DNA of 64,000 nucleotides from contig NZ_JAVDYB010000001.1 of NCBI RefSeq assembly GCF_031458235.1, forward strand, positions 8,457,001 to 8,521,000, in the 5' to 3' direction. The position numbers and the translations under genes are program-made. Origin of the DNA: Catenuloplanes atrovinosus (GTDB lineage Bacteria > Actinomycetota > Actinomycetes > Mycobacteriales > Micromonosporaceae). Each line of letters opens with the position of its first letter. Positions within the stretch are counted from its first letter, which is position 1. This document shows, piece by piece, positions 62,896 to 64,000 of this stretch. The notes under the pieces are model-generated. The model worked only from the letters and a program-made list of their open reading frames with translations, was not told where the DNA came from and did no database searches.

Positions 62896-64000
62896 ATGAG
62901 ACATCGACTGGCCACGCTGCTGGCCGCCGCCGTCACCCTCACCTCGACCGTCCTCGTCGTACCGCCCGCCACCGCGGCACCCGTCAACCTCGCGCAGGGC
63001 AGGACGTTCACCGCGAGCAGCGGTAACGGCTCCTACACCGCGGCCAACGCCGGCGACGGCGACCAGGCCACCTATTGGGAGAGCGCGAGCAACGCCTGGC
63101 CACAGTGGATTCAGGTCGATCTGGGCGCCGCCGCCGCGGTCACCAGCGCGGTGCTCCGGCTGCCCGCCGGCTGGGAGGCCCGCACCCAGACCATCGCGGT
63201 GCAGGACGGCGCGACCGGCGCCACGCTCGCCGCCGCGGCCGGCCGCGCGTTCAGCCCCGGCAGCGGCAACACCGTGACGATCCCGCTCTCCGCCACCGTC
63301 CGCCAGCTGCGGCTGGTCGTCACCGGGAACACCGGCTGGCCCGCCGCGCAACTGTCCACCCTGGAGGTCTGGGGCGAGCGGCCCACCGAGCCGGACCCGG
63401 GCACGAACCTGGCGCAGGGCAAGCCGATCACCGGCTCGTCGGCGATCCACTCGTTCGCCGCGGCCAACGCGAACGACGGGAACGTCGCCACCTACTGGGA
63501 GAGCGCGGCCGGGGCGTACCCGGCCACGCTGACCGTGGCGCTCGGCGCGAACGCGTCGCTCACCTCGGTGACGGTCGCGCTCAACCCGGACGCCGCGTGG
63601 GCCGCCCGCACCCAGAACATCCAGGTCCTCGGCCGCGCCGCGGACGCGACCGCGTTCACCAGCCTGGCCGCGGCCGCGAACCGCGCGTTCGACCCGGCCA
63701 CCGGCAACACGGTGACCATCCCGGTCACGGGCACGGTCGCGGAGGTGCAGCTGCGGTTCACCTCCAACACCGGCGCGCCCGGCGCACAGGTCGCGGAGCT
63801 GCGCGTGTCCGGCACGCCGGTGGCGGAGCCGGCCAGCTCCGACCTGATCGCGTCGCCGGTGAGCTGGTCGCCGGCGAACCCGGCGGCCGGCGCCACGGTC
63901 TCGTTCACCGTCGCGATCAAGAACCAGGGCACGGTCGCGTCCGCGGCCGGCGCGCACGGGATCACGCTGACCGTCCTCAACGAGTCGGGCGCGGTGGTGC
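62896..64000 (+). CDS. Secreted protein with two discoidin (F5/8 C) domains, cut by window end
   Basis: The partial product (at least 368 residues) has a signal peptide (1-29, MRHRLATLLAAAVTLTSTVL). Two discoidin domains follow (about 30-160 and 170-315), each beginning NLAQGxxxT and containing DGxxATYWESA, with VTIPLSATV or VTIPVTGTV. After residue 318 a CARDB-like beta-sandwich begins (DLIASPVSWSPANPAAGATV). Such architecture often precedes a glycoside hydrolase domain that should lie beyond position 64000. GAAGGA is the ribosome site before the ATG. No stop codon is seen in the window. Confidence 0.88.
   Translation, partial: MRHRLATLLAAAVTLTSTVLVVPPATAAPVNLAQGRTFTASSGNGSYTAANAGDGDQATYWESASNAWPQWIQVDLGAAAAVTSAVLRLPAGWEARTQTIAVQDGATGATLAAAAGRAFSPGSGNTVTIPLSATVRQLRLVVTGNTGWPAAQLSTLEVWGERPTEPDPGTNLAQGKPITGSSAIHSFAAANANDGNVATYWESAAGAYPATLTVALGANASLTSVTVALNPDAAWAARTQNIQVLGRAADATAFTSLAAAANRAFDPATGNTVTIPVTGTVAEVQLRFTSNTGAPGAQVAELRVSGTPVAEPASSDLIASPVSWSPANPAAGATVSFTVAIKNQGTVASAAGAHGITLTVLNESGAVV

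Overview
The window is very GC-rich, almost fully coded DNA from an actinobacterium. A mycothiol deacetylase (mshB), a three-subunit mycobacterial-type succinate dehydrogenase, a WhiB-era style actinobacterial gene order and many leaderless promoters point that way. The CBM2-linked esterase and discoidin-domain secreted protein suggest a soil Micromonosporaceae member such as Actinoplanes or Catenuloplanes; the genus is inference. No rRNA, tRNA, IS element, prophage or CRISPR array was seen. Two blocks keep the order known from Mycobacterium tuberculosis: glpX / DUF4245 / xseB-xseA / ispH / ychF (compare Rv1099c to Rv1112) and mshB / small membrane protein / ferredoxin / dapC (compare Rv1170 to Rv1178).

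Layout. 0.2-4 kb: secreted transglycosylase, trypsin-like protease, rhomboid protease, CBM2 esterase. 4.2-8.5 kb: PaaX regulator and a CUT1 sugar ABC importer. 8.5-12 kb: TetR regulator facing a stand-alone trpBA pair, then a GntR regulator. 12-22 kb: glpX, envelope lipoproteins, exonuclease VII, quinone oxidoreductase, ispH, rmuC. 22-28.4 kb: MOSC protein, valS, SigE-family sigma factor, DUF3152 lipoprotein. 28.7-35 kb: heterodimeric ABC exporter, Ada-AlkA/Ogt alkylation repair, F420-type oxidoreductase. 35.5-42 kb: VOC and AraC genes, then a minus-strand cluster of lipoprotein, two nucleotidyltransferases and a MazF-type toxin-antitoxin pair. 42-49 kb: ychF, peptidase E, NUDIX, sdhCAB. 49-57 kb: a catalytically dead S9 peptidase homologue, mshB, VanW-like protein, GNAT. 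57-64 kb: ferredoxin, dapC (CTG start), a sensor protein without output domain, a P-loop kinase, and a secreted discoidin protein cut by the window end.

The most striking unexplained structure is a dispersed intergenic repeat family built from modules of about 80 bp. It occurs six times, and every copy sits between two convergent genes. All six convergent gaps longer than 220 bp carry it, while convergent gaps of 93 bp or less carry plain hairpins or nothing. No copy was seen in divergent or co-directional gaps. Other points worth attention are the S9 homologue lacking Ser and His of its triad, the trpBA pair with twin palindromic operators four helical turns apart, the CTG start of dapC, and two long perfect hairpins in the divergent gap near 62.2 kb.
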